A stretch of 64,000 bases of DNA from Nocardiopsis algeriensis (GTDB lineage: Bacteria; Actinomycetota; Actinomycetes; Streptosporangiales; Streptosporangiaceae): the NCBI RefSeq assembly GCF_014203695.1, contig NZ_JACHJO010000008.1:124001-188000 (forward strand), written 5' to 3'. Numbering within the stretch: the stretch's first letter is position 1; each line of letters starts with the position of its first letter. The notes under the pieces are model-generated. The model did not search any database. It was not told where the DNA came from and saw only the letters and a list, made by a program, of their open reading frames with translations. Both the position numbers and the translations under genes were made by a program. Of the stretch, positions 10,494 through 17,722 are shown in pieces.

Positions 10494-10499
10494 AATACT
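10494..10499 (+). promoter_or_regulatory. -10 box of the secreted protein gene divergent from mutY
   Basis: AATACT lies 7 nt before ATG 10507, supporting that start over GTG 10531. The box matches TAnnnT only in part. Confidence 0.3.
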
Positions 10500-10506
10500 A
10501 CGGCGC

Positions 10507-11289
10507 ATGGCGTCAAGTACCGGACATCCTGTGAGCCGTGACATCTATTGGAAGCGGCGTGCCTTTGTCTTTGCCGGGGTTCTTCTGGTGCTCACCCTGA
10601 TCGTGTGGGCGTGCAGGCCCAGCTCCGAGGAGGACGGGACGACCCGGTCGGACGCGAGCCTCGAGGAACCCTCCCCCAGTGTCCCACCGGAGGAGGGCGG
10701 GGCGACCGCGGGACCCGAGGCCGACCCCTCGGACGGGGATGCGGAGGTCGGGGACGACCCCGAGGCCTCGCCCTCGGCGGGGGAGGGCACGGGCGAGGCC
10801 GTCGAGGCGGGTGGCTCCGGGGGATCCGGAGGATCGGGAGGAGCCGAAGGGGGATCGGGCGCCGGGGCCGCCGCGCCCGAGAAGCCCGAGGACCTCTGCC
10901 GCCCGCAGGACGTGGTGGTGACCTTCGACTTCGCGAAGAAGGACAAGGAGGTCTACGGGGCCGGGGAGCAGCCGGGCTTCGAGGTCACCGTGGTGAACAC
11001 GAGCGATCAGACCTGCACCGTGGACGTGGGCGGCGAGGCCCTGGAGGTGCGTATCCACTCCGGCGACGACCGCATCTTCTCCACCGCCGACTGCGCGGAG
11101 GGGGAGAGCGACAGGCGGCAGCTGGAGCGGGGCGTGCCCCACGAGATCACCGTCGACTGGGACCGGACCCGCTCCTTCACCGACTGCCGTGACGACGTCG
11201 TGAACGCCAAACCGGGCTGGTACCGGGCGAACCTGCACGGTGGCCTGGCCGGGGACACGTCGCAGCTGGTGTTTCAGATCAAGGCCTGA
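10507..11289 (+). CDS. Membrane-anchored or secreted protein with Gly/Ser linker, function unknown
   Basis: This 260-residue protein has a short basic N-terminus, one hydrophobic helix at about 19-36 (FVFAGVLLVLTLIVWAC), then about 95 residues of low-complexity acidic and Gly/Ser sequence including GGSGGSGGSGG. The C-terminal half (from about residue 130) is a folded domain beginning LCRPQDVVVTFDFAKKDKEVYG, with Cys pairs and a beta-rich pattern (FEVTVVNTSDQTCTVDVGG) that resembles an Ig-like extracellular domain of the DUF4232 sort. That likeness is from general pattern only. VWAC after the helix is a weak lipobox, so a lipoprotein is possible. No partner gene is adjacent; a strong terminator follows. 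Confidence 0.6.
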   Translation: MASSTGHPVSRDIYWKRRAFVFAGVLLVLTLIVWACRPSSEEDGTTRSDASLEEPSPSVPPEEGGATAGPEADPSDGDAEVGDDPEASPSAGEGTGEAVEAGGSGGSGGSGGAEGGSGAGAAAPEKPEDLCRPQDVVVTFDFAKKDKEVYGAGEQPGFEVTVVNTSDQTCTVDVGGEALEVRIHSGDDRIFSTADCAEGESDRRQLERGVPHEITVDWDRTRSFTDCRDDVVNAKPGWYRANLHGGLAGDTSQLVFQIKA

Positions 11290-11299
11290 ACACGGGCAC

Positions 11300-11333
11300 G
11301 CCGGAACCCGCCCCGCCGGAGGCGGGTTCCGGC
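11300..11333 (+). terminator. Strong hairpin terminator
   Basis: A perfect 13-bp stem (11300-11312 with 11321-11333) with an 8-nt loop, 11 nt after the stop, is followed by ATTT. Confidence 0.8.
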
Positions 11334-11392
11334 ATTTCCGCTCCTCAGAGCGTTCGAGTGGCTACCATCTGTGTCTGTAGAGGGGAGTTGCT

Positions 11393-11755
11393 GTGAAACA
11401 CATGATCGCCGCGAGCCTGGCGGTGGCCGCCGTCCTGTCCACCGCCCCGGTGGCTGCCGAGGACGTCCGATCGCAGGACCGGTACACGCTCGCCCGGGTC
11501 GACGGCTCGGGTGAGAGGCGCGAGGTGACGCTCGACTGCGTGACCGCCCGCGGCACCCACCCCCGGGCGGGGGAGGCCTGCGACGCCATCGCCGAGTCCG
11601 GCTCGATCAGCGGGGTCACCGCCGAGAGCGGCGCGTTCTGCACCATGGAGCACGCGCCCGTGACCGCCCGCGCCGAGGGTGCCGAGGAGTACGAGGAGAC
11701 CTTCGGCAACTCGTGCGTGCTGAGGTCGGCCAAGGGCCCGGTCTTCGACTTCTGA
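11393..11755 (+). CDS. Secreted subtilisin inhibitor-like protein (SSI family)
   Basis: This 120-residue protein has a signal peptide (MKHMIAASLAVAAVLSTAPVAA, cleaved near residue 22) and a mature domain with the SSI pattern VTLDCxxxxGTHPxxxxACDAI. The four Cys (49, 63, 83, 108) match the two SSI disulfides. The reactive-site loop reads CTMEHAP at 83-89, aligning with CPMVYDP of SSI, so the P1 residue is Met 85; Met at P1 suits subtilisin- or chymotrypsin-like proteases, while many actinomycete homologues have Lys/Arg for trypsin-like ones. P1' is Glu instead of Val, which is unusual. It ends in VFDF, close to the SSI ending VFTF. AGGGGAG lies 6-7 nt before the GTG. It is convergent with radA, 14 nt apart. 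Confidence 0.9.
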   Translation: MKHMIAASLAVAAVLSTAPVAAEDVRSQDRYTLARVDGSGERREVTLDCVTARGTHPRAGEACDAIAESGSISGVTAESGAFCTMEHAPVTARAEGAEEYEETFGNSCVLRSAKGPVFDF

Positions 11756-11769
11756 GCCCGCGACCGCCG

Positions 11770-13119
11770 TCAGCGGCGGCGCCTCACCCTGGTCAGGGCC
11801 TCGCTCAGCTCCTCCACCTCGTGGACGCGGATCCCCGGGACCGGGTCGCCGAAATGCTTGGGGACGATCGCCTCGGTGAACCCCAGGCGCTGGGCCTCGG
11901 ACACACGGCGGCGGATCCCGGTGACCGCACGCACGTCGCCGGCCAGCCCCACCTCGCCGATGGCGACCAGCTCCCGGGGGAGGGCGACGTCGTTGTGGGA
12001 GCTGCCCGCGGCCATCGCCAGAGCCAGGTCCACGGCGGGCTCGGTCAGGCGCACGCCGCCCACGGTGGAGGCGTACACGTCCAGGCTGGCGAGCTTCATG
12101 CCCGTGCGCTTCTCCAGGACCGCGAGGATCATGTTCACGCGCGAGGTGTCCAGGCCGGAGGTCGCCCGGCGGGGCGCGGGCAGGGGAGTGGGTGCGACCA
12201 GTGCCTGGACCTCGGTGATGATGGGGCGCCGACCCTCCAGCGCGACGGTGATGCACGTTCCCGGGACAGGATCGGTGCGCTCGGTGAGGAAGAGGCCGCT
12301 GGGGTCCGCCAGACCGACGATGCCGCTCTCGGTGAGCTCGAAGCAGCCGATCTCGTCGGTGGGACCGTAGCGGTTCTTGACCGCGCGCAGCAGGCGCAAC
12401 TGGGAGTGCCGCTCGCCCTCGAAGTGCAGCACCACGTCCACCAGGTGCTCCAGCAGGCGCGGTCCCGCGATGGACCCGTCCTTGGTGACGTGGCCGACCA
12501 GGATGGTGGCGATTCCGCGCTCCTTGGCGATCTGGATCAGCGCACCGGTCACCTGGCGGACCTGGGTGACACCGCCCGGTACCCCCGAGGTGTCGGGGGA
12601 GACCATGGTCTGCACCGAGTCGACGATGAGCAGACCGGGGCCGACCGCGTCCACGTGGCTGGCCAGGGAGGCGATGGAGGTCTCGGCCGCGAGGTAGAGC
12701 TTGTCGGAGAGCGCCCCCAGGCGCTCGGCACGCAGCCGCACCTGTCCGGCGGACTCCTCGCCGGTCACGTACAGCACGGGGCCGTCCGCGGCACGGCGGG
12801 CGGCGACCTCCAGCAGCAGTGTCGACTTGCCGACGCCCGGCTCGCCGGCGAGCAGGACGACACCGCCGGGGACCGCCCCACCGCCCAGGACGCGGTCGAG
12901 CTCGCCGATACCGGTGGGCACCGCCTCCGCGCTCTCCACGCTGATCTCGGTGATGGGCCGGGCCCTGCTCGTGACCGCCGCGGGAACGATCGCGGAGGGA
13001 GCGGGGGCGCCCGCCTCCTCGACGGTCCCCCACGCCTGGCACTCGCCGCAGCGGCCCACCCACTTGAAGGTGCTCCACCCGCACTCGGTGCACCGGAACG
13101 TCGTCTTCGCTTTGGCCAT
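11770..13119 (-). CDS. radA: DNA repair protein RadA (Sms)
   Basis: This 449-residue protein is a RecA-related helicase/ATPase that processes branched recombination intermediates. The N-terminal zinc finger has C10, C13, C24 and C27. Walker A is GEPGVGKST (92-100) and Walker B LLIVDSVQ (163-170). The RadA-specific motif, normally KNRFG, is KNRYG here (248-252), a conservative change. The C-terminal Lon-protease-like domain (about 285-449) contains DLALAMAAGSS and ends RVRRRR; it lacks the Lon catalytic dyad, as expected for RadA. The ATG is preceded by TAGCGT at 6 nt and no ribosome binding site, suggesting a leaderless mRNA. Confidence 0.96.
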   Translation of the reverse strand: MAKAKTTFRCTECGWSTFKWVGRCGECQAWGTVEEAGAPAPSAIVPAAVTSRARPITEISVESAEAVPTGIGELDRVLGGGAVPGGVVLLAGEPGVGKSTLLLEVAARRAADGPVLYVTGEESAGQVRLRAERLGALSDKLYLAAETSIASLASHVDAVGPGLLIVDSVQTMVSPDTSGVPGGVTQVRQVTGALIQIAKERGIATILVGHVTKDGSIAGPRLLEHLVDVVLHFEGERHSQLRLLRAVKNRYGPTDEIGCFELTESGIVGLADPSGLFLTERTDPVPGTCITVALEGRRPIITEVQALVAPTPLPAPRRATSGLDTSRVNMILAVLEKRTGMKLASLDVYASTVGGVRLTEPAVDLALAMAAGSSHNDVALPRELVAIGEVGLAGDVRAVTGIRRRVSEAQRLGFTEAIVPKHFGDPVPGIRVHEVEELSEALTRVRRRR

Positions 13120-13125
13120 GCCGCC

Positions 13126-13131
13126 ACGCTA
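13126..13131 (-). promoter_or_regulatory. -10 box of radA
   Basis: On the minus strand TAGCGT lies 6 nt before the radA ATG, consistent with a leaderless transcript. Confidence 0.45.
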
Positions 13132-13329
13132 GGGCATGTTCGGCGGCTGCCGTCCCGGTTCCCCGGGACGACGAACACCCAAAAGTTACCTGCCAGTCAG
13201 CTGACTTCGCGTACATGTCGTGTTACAGATTGCTGGAGATGTGGTTCACCTCACTCCAGGGCGACCCCGCGCCGGAGGGCCGTGGGCCGCGTCCACCCCC
13301 TGGTCCCGCTCCAGCGAGAGGAATCCCCC

Positions 13330-14184
13330 GTGCCCCGTACCGCTGCGTCCCTCACGGCTGCCGCATGCCTGATCGGCATGTCCCTGGCGGCCTCACCCGC
13401 CGAGGCCGCGACCTTCGAGAACTACGTCGCCCTCGGCGACTCCTTCACCGCCGGACCGCTCATCCCCCCGACCGCCCCCTGGTCCGACCTGCGCTGCATG
13501 CGCTCGGCGTCCAACTACGCCCAGCTCACGGCCGACCGGCTCGGCGTCGCCGAGTTCACCGACGCCAGCTGCTCGGGTGCGGTGGCGGACGACTTCTGGG
13601 AGTCCCAGCACTACGGGGTTCCTCCGCAGTTCGACGCGCTCACCCCCGAGACCGATCTGGTCACGGTCGGTATCGGGGGCAACGACTTCGGCTTCGTCGA
13701 CGTGCTGACCGAGTGCGCCGAGCGCAGCTTCGACAACCCCTTCGGCAGCCCCTGCAAGAACAGCTACGGTGACGAGCTCGACCAGCGGATCGAGGACCTG
13801 CGCGGCGAGATCTCCGACGTCTACGCCGAGGTCTTCGAGCGCAGCCCCGACGCGACGGTGCTCAGCGTCGGATACCTCCAGATCCTGCCCGAGGGGCGGG
13901 GCTGCTGGCCCGTCATGCCCATCGCCCGCGGCGACGTCGCCTACCTCGACCAGGTGCAGAGCGACCTCAACGCGATGCTGGAGGAGGAGGCGACCGCTGC
14001 CGGGGCGGTGTTCGTTGACGTCCTCGAGCGTGGCCACGACGTGTGCCAGAAGTCGTCCGACCGGTGGGTCGAGGGCCTGGTTCCCGAGAACTCCGCCGCT
14101 CCGGTGCACCCCAACAAGGCGGGGATGGCGGCGGTGGCCGACCGGGTCGGTGAGACCCTGGGGGTCGCCTCCGGCGCCGCGTGA
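13330..14184 (+). CDS. Secreted SGNH/GDSL esterase-lipase
   Basis: This 284-residue enzyme has a signal peptide ending ASPAEA (about residue 26) and an SGNH hydrolase fold. Block I is GDSF (36-39, Ser 38 nucleophile), block III is GIGGND, and block V is VHPNKAG with the catalytic His near the C-terminus. The position three residues before the His is Ala, so the usual DxxH Asp is missing; the same holds for some Streptomyces SGNH esterases, where a backbone carbonyl helps the His. Six Cys outside the signal peptide would form three disulfides, as in Streptomyces secreted lipases. The GTG start has GAGAGGAA about 6 nt upstream. The product probably hydrolyses lipids or other esters outside the cell; the substrate is not readable. 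Confidence 0.88.
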   Translation: MPRTAASLTAAACLIGMSLAASPAEAATFENYVALGDSFTAGPLIPPTAPWSDLRCMRSASNYAQLTADRLGVAEFTDASCSGAVADDFWESQHYGVPPQFDALTPETDLVTVGIGGNDFGFVDVLTECAERSFDNPFGSPCKNSYGDELDQRIEDLRGEISDVYAEVFERSPDATVLSVGYLQILPEGRGCWPVMPIARGDVAYLDQVQSDLNAMLEEEATAAGAVFVDVLERGHDVCQKSSDRWVEGLVPENSAAPVHPNKAGMAAVADRVGETLGVASGAA

Positions 14185-14381
14185 TGAAGCGGTATCCGTT
14201 TGGTCCGCTCCTGGTCTGGTTTTCCGGTCACGGGTCAAGCAGGCTTTACCGTTCTTGAAATCCCGTTGCATCACAGAGGGTGATTGTCGATAACGTTTGT
14301 GTGACGAATGGTGGGGGCGCCGAGATGGACCCCCGTGCCGAGGTGGCACGGACATCCCGGCGTCCGGAAGGACCGAACGTC

Positions 14382-14891
14382 ATGCGACCACCGATGCACC
14401 CGGAGCAAATCGAGGCCCGCCGCCCCGCCCGTACGGGGCGCCGGGCCTCCCTGCTCCTCGCAGTGCTCCTCGCCTCCGCGTCCGCGGCGGGCGCCGCACC
14501 GGCCTCCGCCCACCCCCAGGCCGCCCGGGGCCTGCCCTCCGCCACGGTCGAGAGGGCGATCGACGCGGCCGAGTCCCAGAAGGGCGCCCCCTACGTCTGG
14601 GGCGGCAGCGGTCCCGGCGGCTTCGACTGCTCCGGGCTCGTCCAATGGTCCTTCGCGCAGGCCGGGGTGGACCTGCCCCGCGTCGCCGACGCCCAGACCC
14701 GGGCCGGCACGAGGATCGGCTACTCCAGCGCCGAGAGGGGGGACATCCTCTACTGGTCCGACGGCGGATCCGCCTACCACGTCGCCATCTACCTGGGAAA
14801 CGGGCGCATGATCGACGCCCCTCACTCCGGTGAGCAGGTCAGGGAACGCGACGTCCACCACGGCAACCTCGGCGGCGCCGTCCGGCTGTAG
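14382..14891 (+). CDS. Secreted NlpC/P60 cell-wall peptidase
   Basis: This 169-residue protein has a long basic N-terminus, a signal sequence at about 20-44 (LLLAVLLASASAAGAAPASA) and a single NlpC/P60 domain. The catalytic Cys is C83 in FDCSGLVQWSF, the His is H133 in YHVAIYLG, and H148 in IDAPHSG is the third residue. GAPYVWGGSGPGGFDCSG marks the family. These enzymes cut D-Glu-to-diaminopimelate bonds in peptidoglycan stem peptides. No SH3, LysM or coiled-coil targeting domain is present, so it is a minimal enzyme. The ATG has GGAAGGA 8 nt upstream. The 197 nt before it hold no c-di-AMP riboswitch that I can recognise. Confidence 0.9.
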   Translation: MRPPMHPEQIEARRPARTGRRASLLLAVLLASASAAGAAPASAHPQAARGLPSATVERAIDAAESQKGAPYVWGGSGPGGFDCSGLVQWSFAQAGVDLPRVADAQTRAGTRIGYSSAERGDILYWSDGGSAYHVAIYLGNGRMIDAPHSGEQVRERDVHHGNLGGAVRL

Positions 14892-14898
14892 GCCGTGT

Positions 14899-15591
14899 TC
14901 AGTACCTCCGCCACCAGAGGTTGACCGCGTAGTCCACGGTGAGACCCGGATGGGACGCGATGATCTCCTCGGCCAGGGCGGACGGGAACTCGATCCGCAC
15001 CACCGCCTCGAAGGCGCGGCGGTCGGTGAAGTCCCAACGCATCGTCAGAGCCTCGCGGGTGAATCCGCGGGAGACCCAGAACCGTTCGACGGCGGCCGGG
15101 TCGTACGACGGCAGCGAACGCCGGAACCACCCGCCGAAGGTGGAGCGGGTCGCGTCGTTGTCGATCACGAACGCGACCCCTCCCCGCCGCATCACCCGGT
15201 CCAGCTCGGCCAGCCCGGGCTCGCAGCCGGGACCGAAGAAGTAGGCCCAGCGTGCGTGCGCGACCTCGACGACGGCGTCGGGGACGGGCAGCCGCTGGGC
15301 CACTCCGTCCAGGACCTCCACGCCCGGGAGGCCGCGCACGCGCCTGCGCGCCGCCTCGGCGAGCCGGGGGTGCGGTTCCACACCGGTGACCCGGCGCGCC
15401 CGCTCCGCGAAGCGGGGCAGGTGGAATCCGGTGCCGCAGCCGATGTCCAGCACGTGTGCCCCGTCCACCGTGCGGATGCGCTCCATCGCCGTCTCGATGA
15501 CCCGTTCGGGGTCCACGGCACGGTTCTCCAGCTCGTACACGCCAGGGTTGCGCCAGATGTTGGGGCTGGGGATGGCTGCCTCGGGGATCAT
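14899..15591 (-). CDS. SAM-dependent methyltransferase
   Basis: This 230-residue class I methyltransferase has motif I VLDIGCGTG at 47-55, then GVEPHPRLAEAARRR as the acidic beta-2 region, and a motif IV region with VEVAHARWAYFFGPG. The Methyltransf_11/25 core covers about 45-140; the rest is a family-specific C-terminal domain rich in aromatic residues. The ATG at 15591 is chosen because upstream codons look non-coding and TACCGT lies 8 nt before it. The substrate is unknown. It is divergent from the isomerase-like gene and convergent with the NlpC/P60 gene, only 7 nt away. Confidence 0.8.
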   Translation of the reverse strand: MIPEAAIPSPNIWRNPGVYELENRAVDPERVIETAMERIRTVDGAHVLDIGCGTGFHLPRFAERARRVTGVEPHPRLAEAARRRVRGLPGVEVLDGVAQRLPVPDAVVEVAHARWAYFFGPGCEPGLAELDRVMRRGGVAFVIDNDATRSTFGGWFRRSLPSYDPAAVERFWVSRGFTREALTMRWDFTDRRAFEAVVRIEFPSALAEEIIASHPGLTVDYAVNLWWRRY

Positions 15592-15708
15592 GGTCGGCCA
15601 CGGTAGCTTCCGGTCGGCGGCGCCGCCACGGCGTCTCCCGCGGAACGCGGTACCGCGGCGCCGCGCCGCGTTCACGGGAAGGGTACGCAAGGGGACGGTA
15701 TGAGCGCA

Positions 15709-15714
15709 TAGTCT
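15709..15714 (+). promoter_or_regulatory. -10 box of the sugar isomerase-like gene
   Basis: TAGTCT lies 7 nt before GTG 15722 with no ribosome binding site; same context as at 3490. Confidence 0.5.
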
Positions 15715-15721
15715 GGGTTCC

Positions 15722-16654
15722 GTGAGCCCTATCCAGGTCCCAGACGCGCCCGTCGTCCTGTCAACGGCGTCGGTCTACCCGGAGAAGACCCCGGCAGCCT
15801 TCGAGATCGCCGCCAAGCTGGGCTACGACGGTATCGAGGTCCTCGTCTCCTCCGACCCCGCCAGCCAGGACGTCGACCTGCTCAAGCGCCTTTCGGACTA
15901 CCACCAGATTCCCATCACCGCCGTCCACTCCCCGTGCCTCGTCCTCACCCAGAGGGTGTGGGGGCGCGAGCCCTGGGGCAAGCTGGTGCGCTCCAAGGAG
16001 ATGGCCGAGGCCGTCGGTGCCAGGACCGTCGTGGTGCACCCCGCCTTCCGCTGGCAGCGCGACTACGCCCGCGACTTCGAGGCCGGAATCGCCCGTATGC
16101 AGGACGAGACCGACGTGGTCTTCGCCGTCGAGAACATGTATCCGGTGCGGGTACGCGACCGCGAGGTGGTTCCCTACGCACCGAGCTGGAACCCCCTCGA
16201 CCGCGACTACGCCGACGTCACCCTCGACCTGTCGCACACCGCGATGTCGGGCTCCGACGCCATGGACATGGCACGGCGGCTCGGTGACCGCCTCTCCCAC
16301 ATCCATGTGGCGGACGGCTTCGGCGGCCAGAACATCGACGAGCACCTCATTCCCGGCCGCGGCCGCCAGCCCGTCGCCGAGCTCCTGGAGTACCTGGCCG
16401 TCGGCGGCTTCGACGGGCAGCTGGTGCTGGAGGTCAGCACCCGCAAGGCGCCCGACCGGCAGGCCCGCATGCGTGAGCTCGCCGAGGCACTGGCGTTCAC
16501 CCGTCTGCACTTCGCCCGGCCGGGGGAGTCCGAGCCCCGCCGCCCCGACCGCCGTGAGCGCATCGCGCTGCTGCGCAGGCGGAAGCCCGAGCCGCCGCGC
16601 CGGTTCGAGGTCGACTCCTCGGGGACGGCCGAGGGCATCGCCGACGACCTCTGA
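15722..16654 (+). CDS. Sugar phosphate isomerase/epimerase family protein (AP endonuclease 2-type TIM barrel)
   Basis: This 310-residue protein has the xylose isomerase-like TIM barrel. Visible strands and metal ligands include [10 protein letters not shown] (40s), [17 protein letters not shown] with a metal His, VFAVENMYP with a Glu ligand, [12 protein letters not shown] with Asp/His, and [22 protein letters not shown] with a further His pair. [13 protein letters not shown] ends the barrel with a final Glu. The last 60 residues are basic and low in structure. This gene directly precedes proC in many actinomycetes, but that conserved neighbourhood does not reveal its substrate. Separation from proC is 86 nt and each gene has its own start signals. 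Confidence 0.85.
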   Translation: MSPIQVPDAPVVLSTASVYPEKTPAAFEIAAKLGYDGIEVLVSSDPASQDVDLLKRLSDYHQIPITAVHSPCLVLTQRVWGREPWGKLVRSKEMAEAVGARTVVVHPAFRWQRDYARDFEAGIARMQDETDVVFAVENMYPVRVRDREVVPYAPSWNPLDRDYADVTLDLSHTAMSGSDAMDMARRLGDRLSHIHVADGFGGQNIDEHLIPGRGRQPVAELLEYLAVGGFDGQLVLEVSTRKAPDRQARMRELAEALAFTRLHFARPGESEPRRPDRRERIALLRRRKPEPPRRFEVDSSGTAEGIADDL

Positions 16655-16740
16655 CCTCCTGTTCCATCCTGTGAGACAACCCGGCCGAGCCGGACCGGGG
16701 TGCCGCTAGCGTGGGACGGACCCCGCAGAGAGGACCCTTC

Positions 16741-17535
16741 ATGATCGCGATCATCGGTGCCGGGAAGATGGGCGAGGCGCTGCTCGCCGGAATGCTGGCC
16801 AAGGGCCACGCTCCGGAGGACGTCCTCGTCACCGAGCCGCGTGAGGAGCACGCCGCCGAGCTGCGACGGCGCCACGGGGTCGGGACGGTCGGCGCGGCCG
16901 AGGCCGCCAAGCGCGCCGAGACCCTCCTGCTCGCCCTCAAGCCCCAGGACATGCCGGCCCTGCTGGACGAGATCTCCCCGCACATGTCCGCGGACCGCCT
17001 CGTCATCTCGGTCGCGGCCGGAATCACCACCGCGGTGCTGGAGCGGCACCTGCCCGCAGGGGTCCCCGTGGTCAGGGCCATGCCCAACACCCCGGCTCTC
17101 ATGGGCCAGGGGATGACCGCGGTCTCGGGCGGGGCCCACGCCGGTCCCGAGCATCTGGACCGGGCGGAGGAGCTGCTGGCCTCCGTCGGCGAGGTGATCC
17201 GGGTGGGCGAGCAGCACATGGACACCGTCACCGCCATCTCGGGGAGCGGGCCCGCCTACTTCTACTTCATCGCCGAGACGATGATCGAGGCCGGGGTGGC
17301 GATGGGCATGCCGCGCGCCACCGCCCAGAAGCTCGTCGGGCAGACCGTCACCGGGGCCGCCGCCATGCTCACCGGCTCGGGGGAGCACCCGGTGGTCCTG
17401 CGCGAGGCCGTCACCTCGCCGGGCGGAACCACCGCCGCCGCGCTGCGCGAGCTCGAACGGCACGGGGTGCGCACGGCCTTCACGGACGCGATCGAGGCGG
17501 CCCGCGACCGCAGCAGCGCCCTCTCCGGGGAGTAG
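16741..17535 (+). CDS. proC: Pyrroline-5-carboxylate reductase
   Basis: This 264-residue enzyme catalyses the last step of proline synthesis, reducing pyrroline-5-carboxylate with NADPH. The Rossmann motif is IIGAGKMGEALLAGML at the N-terminus. The middle holds VVRAMPNTPALMGQGM, and the dimerisation and substrate domain holds VTAISGSGPAYFYFIAETMIEAG and the signature LREAVTSPGGTTAAAL. Length is typical. AGAGAGGA lies 6 nt before the ATG. TAGCGT at 16707-16712 may be its -10 box, giving a short leader. Confidence 0.97.
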   Translation: MIAIIGAGKMGEALLAGMLAKGHAPEDVLVTEPREEHAAELRRRHGVGTVGAAEAAKRAETLLLALKPQDMPALLDEISPHMSADRLVISVAAGITTAVLERHLPAGVPVVRAMPNTPALMGQGMTAVSGGAHAGPEHLDRAEELLASVGEVIRVGEQHMDTVTAISGSGPAYFYFIAETMIEAGVAMGMPRATAQKLVGQTVTGAAAMLTGSGEHPVVLREAVTSPGGTTAAALRELERHGVRTAFTDAIEAARDRSSALSGE

Positions 17536-17722
17536 ACCCCGGCCCGTGACGCTCGCGCGCCCGCCGAGGTTCCCCCGAAGGGTGGCCGGAAGAGGACAGA
17601 GTGCCCGAAGAGGGCGCCTGGGTACATAGGTAGGGTCAGAGGGGAGGAGACCAGGGGCTTCTCCGTCCCTGCCTCCCGCGGCTCCCCCGAGTCGACCTCC
17701 GTTCACCGACCCAGGGCCTCCC

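Noticed and set aside
14185..14381. c-di-AMP (ydaO-type) riboswitch before the NlpC/P60 gene
   Set aside because: Such elements often precede cell-wall hydrolases in actinobacteria, but I could not find the conserved helices or core strings here.
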